From Macrosoma leucophasiata (Eukaryota > Arthropoda > Insecta > Lepidoptera > Hedylidae): a DNA stretch of 64,000 bases. Both the position numbers and the translations under genes were made by a program. Under the pieces are notes generated by a model. It saw only the letters and a program-made list of their open reading frames with translations. It made no database searches and was not told where the DNA came from. Positions 54,001 to 60,000 of this stretch are shown here, piece by piece. The stretch is taken from NCBI GenBank assembly GCA_036365455.1, contig JAWQUS010000004.1, positions 4,533,501-4,597,500 on the forward strand. The letters are read 5' to 3'. Position 1 is the stretch's first letter. Each line of letters begins with the position of its first letter.

Positions 54001-57000
54001 AGCCGGTAGGCGCCCTGGACACTGCAGAGGATGTAGAGGAGGCAACCAGCCGTCTTACCGCCGAAATCCGGGCCGCACAGGAAGCGGCCACATCAACTTG
54101 TCCACCGACGCAACGCAGGGCAGCCCTGCCTGACTCGCTCCAACGCAAGCTACACCGGAAGCGCAGCCTGCGCCGGTTGTGGGCGCGCACGCGCTGTCCG
54201 ACAGTGAAGCGTGACCTCAACCGCCTCGATGAAGAGGTAAGTCTAGCGGTGAGTGTGTTTCGCGGTGACGGCTGGGATAAGGTCATAGACCGAGCAGCTG
54301 TCAGCGACACTAACCTTCATGCACTCACCCGTGCACTTACTAAGGAGGCGAGCCCCGTATATCCGCTCCTCGACAGTTCCGGGAAGCGGTGCTACGGGGC
54401 CAAAGACCGGGCCGAGATATTGGCCAATTACTTGGAGGGCGTATTCACCCCCCATCCCCCTTCGCAGGACCCCGCTATCGTCGCGCATCACGATGATTGT
54501 GAACGCCGCGTGAGAGAATTATTGTCGGCCACGCCCGAGCCGCTCCGGGGAGAGGATTTTATCTCCCCGTCCGAGGTGAGGAGGGCAGTCACCTGGTTGC
54601 CTCCACGGAAGGCACCAGGGCCAGACGGTATCCCCACTGCCGCGTTACATCATCTGCCGTGGGGTAGCCTAGTATCCCTAACCAGGCTATTCAACGGCAT
54701 ACTCCGCACGGGCCGATTTCCCAAACCTTGGAAACTTGGGAAAATAATAGTCCTCCCAAAACCGGGTAAGGACCGCCGCCACGCTTCTAGCTACCGCCCT
54801 ATAACTCTGCTTTCACACCTCGCCAAGCTGTTTGAGCGGCTTCTGCTGCGGAGGCTGAGACCGCACCTCCCGTGCAGGGAGGAGCAATTCAGCTTCCGCG
54901 CGGGGCATTCAACAACGCTCCAGCTGGCGAGGGTGCTCCACTACCTCGCCAACGAGCACAACAAGGGCCGGTACTCGATCGGAGTCTTTCTCGACATCGA
55001 AAAGGCCTTCGATCGGGTGTGGCATGTTGGGCTGTTGGCAAAGGTAGAGATACCATCGGGCCTGCATAGGGTGGTGGCTAGCTTCCTCGAAGGCCGGCGG
55101 TTTTACGTTTCGGTGGAGGGAGTTGACTCGGCCGAACACTCGATCCGTGCAGGAGTCCCCCCGGGCAGCTGTCTGTCACCGTCGCTTTATGCGGCGTATA
55201 CAGACGACATCCCGACCATACCGGATGTCATGCTGGCCCTGTTTGCCGACGATAGCGCCTACCTAACGTCGTCGCCCCGGTTGCAAACAGCCCACGAACG
55301 AATGCAACGTCTGCTGGATGTACTACCTGAGTGGTTTGACAGGTGGCGGGTGGCCGTCAATGTGGGTAAGACGGCCGCTCTCCCTACGCGAGTAACCCGC
55401 TGCCGGCTGCCACCACTCAGGCTTCGTGGAGAGGACGTGCAGTGGCAGACACAGGCCAAATACCTCGGGTGCACCATCGATCGTGCGTTGCGCATGACAC
55501 CCACTGTGAATCACGTGGTGTGTCAGGCGGCGGCAGCGCGGTCGATGCTGCGCCCGGTGTTGAGCTCAAAACTGCCGCTGCGCACCAAACTACGCCTGTA
55601 CAAAACGTACATCAGGTCGAGGCTGACGTACGCGGCGCCAGCGTGGTATGCGCTGTGCTCTGCGACGCAGCATAAACGACTACAAACTCAGCAGAACGTG
55701 TGTCTCCGATTAATTGCCAATGCGGGGAGGTACGTTCGAAATGACGTCATAGCACGGGACCTGCGTGTGGAATCCGTGAAGGAGTTCGTGGCACGTCTTG
55801 CGCGCGGCATGTATGACCGCGCCGAGAATGGGCCGCACGAGCACCTCCATGGATTTGCCCCACTGCACAGTAGGCCTCCTGATGGGAGACCTCTCCCACG
55901 CGAAATCCTCACTGCTCCGGCAATAATCGGAGCACCCGGAACGATGACGAGGTAGCTGGGTTAGACCCCGAGTTTCGTGACCTGCAGCGCTAGCGAGCTT
56001 GACTCGACCTGACCTGCTGATAGGTAGGATTGAAATCACCTGACCTGGGTTCGAGTCCCGGGTGAAGAAGGTTCCCTACTGGGGCGCGGCCACAAGCCCA
56101 GCTAGAGCCAGGGCGATGGTTGCGCCGTATAACTGTGGGCGTCGTCATCTTGGTGGGGACGCCCGCCACCCTTTGTTGTTGCAGCCGAGTGCCGAAGGAT
56201 TAAGCCCGCTCGAGATCGCACCAAGAAAAGAGAAGAGGATGAGAGCACAGCAGGACCTGGACGCCAATACCATGGTGGCATGAGTCCATGGTGCCCACCT
56301 CCTCCACCACAGCCCCCAAGGGGGTGCCAAACGCCGTCCTGCAGCCGCAGGGCAGAAGAAGCTGCAGCAGAGGGGGATGCCCCGGTGCTGCATCCGCGTC
56401 GCGCGAATAGTGCGCGCGAAGACCAGTGATGATACTACTACGCTGGGGTCCTGGGTTCGATCCCGGGTCAGGGGATATTAGGGATAGCGGTTTAAAATCC
56501 TTTATCTCTGGTTCTATTGGGTATTTTCCATTTTCTGGCAGTTACCCAGTACCTCGAAGTTTGGTAATGTGCCCGGAGATGTCAATAGGCTCGCCCTTTG
56601 TTACATGATGAGCCCGTGACCGGTTTTTATTCCTTTACATAGAAAGCGCATAATGCACTCCTAAGCTTACATTTCAATAACAGCTATGTTATATCAATAT
56701 TTCATTATATAACTAACAGTAGCCACTCACTGTAGCCAGTTGTTAGCAGTGTCAATGGAAAGTTACCCACTCAAAGCTCGGCAAACACGGTGTTGCCAAT
56801 AAACAGACCCTTAAGTCAATTTATGGGTTGTTATGAAAAATAACTGTTTTACGTAAGGTTTTCATTTTGATATTGATAATACATATTGATATCTGTTTTC
56901 ACTTCTGTTCGGGCTTCGTTTCAACTGTATGATTCATATCTAGTTTCGTTATTTAGTTTATTTAGGTACTTATATTTAATAACTAGCTGACCCGGCAAAC

Positions 57001-60000
57001 TTCGTATTGCCTCACAATGAAATAATGTGTCGAAAGTTTGATAGATACGGACTATTTGTATGGAAAAATGAAATTGTAGTTTTTACTATTTCCCTTCAAT
57101 TTCTTCATATTTTTTTACCTTTTAAACCTTCCCTTGGCTTCCAAAAATCATTCAAAACCAAAATTAGCCAAATCGGTCCACCATCTAACGAACAGCAATT
57201 GATTTTTATATATATAGATAGATGTATAGGTGATTATTAAGCGTTGATTATATTTTCACTTTTTTTTTAACACGTCAGCTCATATGACAATTGTTTTCAA
57301 TTGTTTTTATGCCACCGGCGGTGTCAAGTTGACGGGTTAAAATCATCATCATAACCCTAGAAAAATAATTATGAGAGCGTTTACAGAATTGACATCAAAT
57401 TCTAACTGAGCGCAAAAAAAAATAGACTTTTATTTTAATTAGGTACAATTCACGGACATGTTAGTAACAGCGGTGGGTGCAACTTGACATGGATTTGACA
57501 GAAACAAGAAGTTGTCAAACAATAAGACCCTTGTCACGAATGGCACGAAAAGGCAGCACCTACATCATGCGGACAAGGTGGGTTAACGGAGTTAGGTGTA
57601 CACAAAGTTGAATTTTTTGCAATTCCAAACCTACCGGAATTGAGTGGCGATTTTATGAACATCATAGTTCTAATCATTTATTACTGGTGGTAGAGCTATA
57701 GTGACGGAGCTCGCGGGAGTAGGCAGCACCGCACTAACTTATATCAGCACCGCATTACCTAATTTACTAGCCGCTAAATGTTTGTGTTCAGCACTATCGT
57801 GTTCCGGTCAGGTGGTAATGTACGGCCCTGTACTTCCGGCACCTTAGGCCTCAGGCCATCTGCATTTTGACCTTGGTCTTCGTGTAAGTATTTATAGGCT
57901 GCAGTCATCACTTAACATCAATGTGGTGAACTGCATGCTTGTTTGCTACTTTCATTACATATAATACGATACCTAGTGCTGAACACTAAACTGCCTTGGT
58001 AGCCTAGTGGTAGCAGGCGTAGTGGCCTACGCTGAGGTCCTGGGTTCGATTCCCGGGTTGGGGGTTATCAGAGATAATGGTGTAAAGTCCTTTATCTCTG
58101 GTTCTATTGGGATTTTTCCGTTTTCTGGAAATTTCCCAGTACCTCGAAGTTTGGTAATGTGCCCGGAGATGTCAACAGGCTCGCCACTTGTTACATGGGC
58201 CAAAACGTAACCGGCGAATCGTGGGTGTTTGAATGTATGCTTGAATGCATGCATTTACCTCTGCCTACCCCTTCGGGGATTACAGGCGTGAAGTTACGTT
58301 TACTTTTACGTTTTGAACACTAATATTTTGCGACTGACAGTATGTATAGACATTTGTATCTATAACTTTAATTGCTGCCTCTCGTGCATGTTTTTTTCAA
58401 CTGATTGGTTAATGTTTTTTATGTAATGGAAGTGGCAAACAAGCATGCAGTTCACATTGATGTTAAGTGATGACTGCAGCCTATAGACACTAACACGAAG
58501 ACCAAGGTCAAAATGCAGATGCGTTACCACTCCTGAGGCCTAAGGCGTTAGGTGTGCCTCTGTGCCGGAAATTACAGGGCCGTACGTAACCACCTGACCG
58601 GAACACGATATTGTTGAACACTGCCATTTAGCGGAAAGTAAATTAGGTAATGCGGTGGTGAATACGCCCGCGAGCTCCGTCACTGGAGCTCTACCACCAT
58701 TTAATTCGCTAACCTACTATAAATTTAAAAATAGGCTACTAACATGACAGAAAAAGTCATAGTTATGATGAAAAAATGGCAAGCGTGACTTCGAATATAA
58801 AGTACTTACAAAGTATAAAAGTTTTACCCTTAGGGCCCAGAATAGTTGAGGAACAAGTTTTTGAGGAAACTCGCGCTTGTCCTCAGACGAGGGTGATTGG
58901 AAAAGTTGTGATAAAGTGTATTTTCTGAAAAATTGTGTTAACGGTGCTTCTTATTATTACGATTTTAATATGTTCCTTATTACGTTTTCGTAGGTTTTCG
59001 CGAGCTTCATACGTTGTAAATATTAAACTTGCGGATTTTCTCGCGTCAACATCGTCGAATTAGTCTGCCCGTGACCACGGTAGCTGGAAAGCGACCGAAA
59101 CGTCGGCTGTAAGAAGAGGTTTGGGAGTGTTGTATACGCGACAAAATCCGCAAGTTTAATTTCTACAAAGTTCCTTATTGTTACGAATTTTACTGGTTAG
59201 AGCTCCAGTGACGGAGCTCGCGGGCGTAGGCACCACCGCATAAGGTACCTAATATACTCTCCGCTAAATGGTAGTGCTCAGCACTATCGTGTTCCGGTCA
59301 GGTGGTAATGTACGGCCCTGTAATTTCCGACAGAGGCATAACACCTTAGGCCTCAGGAGTGGTAATGCATCTACATTTTGACCTTAGTCTTTCTGTAGGT
59401 GTCTATAGGGTGCAGTCATCACTTAACATTAATGTGAACTGCATGCTTGTTAACAACTTCCATTACATTAAAATAAAATCTACGCTCAGAGTAAATGCCA
59501 CTACAAACACAAAAAAAAATTGTAGGGGAAAGTTTTCATTTTAAAAACTATTCATTTTAAAAAGTCGTAGAAAAGATGTTGTGATTGATGTAGAGACTCG
59601 TAGAGGGGCTGCCTGCAAGAGGAGATGCGCTAATTTCAATTAACCCTTAGAAGTACTGCGTCGGTAGCCTAGTGGTAGCAGGCCACTACTACTACGCTGA
59701 GGTCCTGGGTTCGATTCCCGGGTAGGAAAAAGGGGGTTCTTTTGGGATGTTTCCATTTTCAAGAAATTTCCCAGTATTTCGAAGTTTGGTAATGCGCCCG
59801 GAGATGTCAACAGGCTCGCCACCTGTTACATCGAACAGGTTACAGGCGAATCGTGGGTGTTTGCATGTATGCTTCAATGCATGCATTTACCTCTGCCTAC
59901 CCCTTCGGGGATTACAGGCGTGAAGTTACGTTTACGTTACGTTCCTTAGAAGTACATACCGATCTCTTCTGATGATGATGATGCTCCAACTTCATGTTGG

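Larger units (their letters stand above)
53251..56432 (+). mobile_element. Jockey-type LINE, 5'-truncated, nested in SINE-B
   Basis: The 3182-bp element lies between a 9-bp target duplication (tactactac). Only ORF2 and the 3' untranslated region remain; gag-like ORF1 is missing. The element is GC-rich against an AT-rich host. The end is not poly(A): the last bases are gaccagtgatga. The ORF is nearly undamaged, which suggests a young insertion. It is antisense to the host gene. Confidence 0.92.

Noticed and set aside
53834..54310. 158-codon minus-strand frame and other frames in 53250-56400
   Set aside because: Shadows of the GC-rich LINE ORF2 on other frames.
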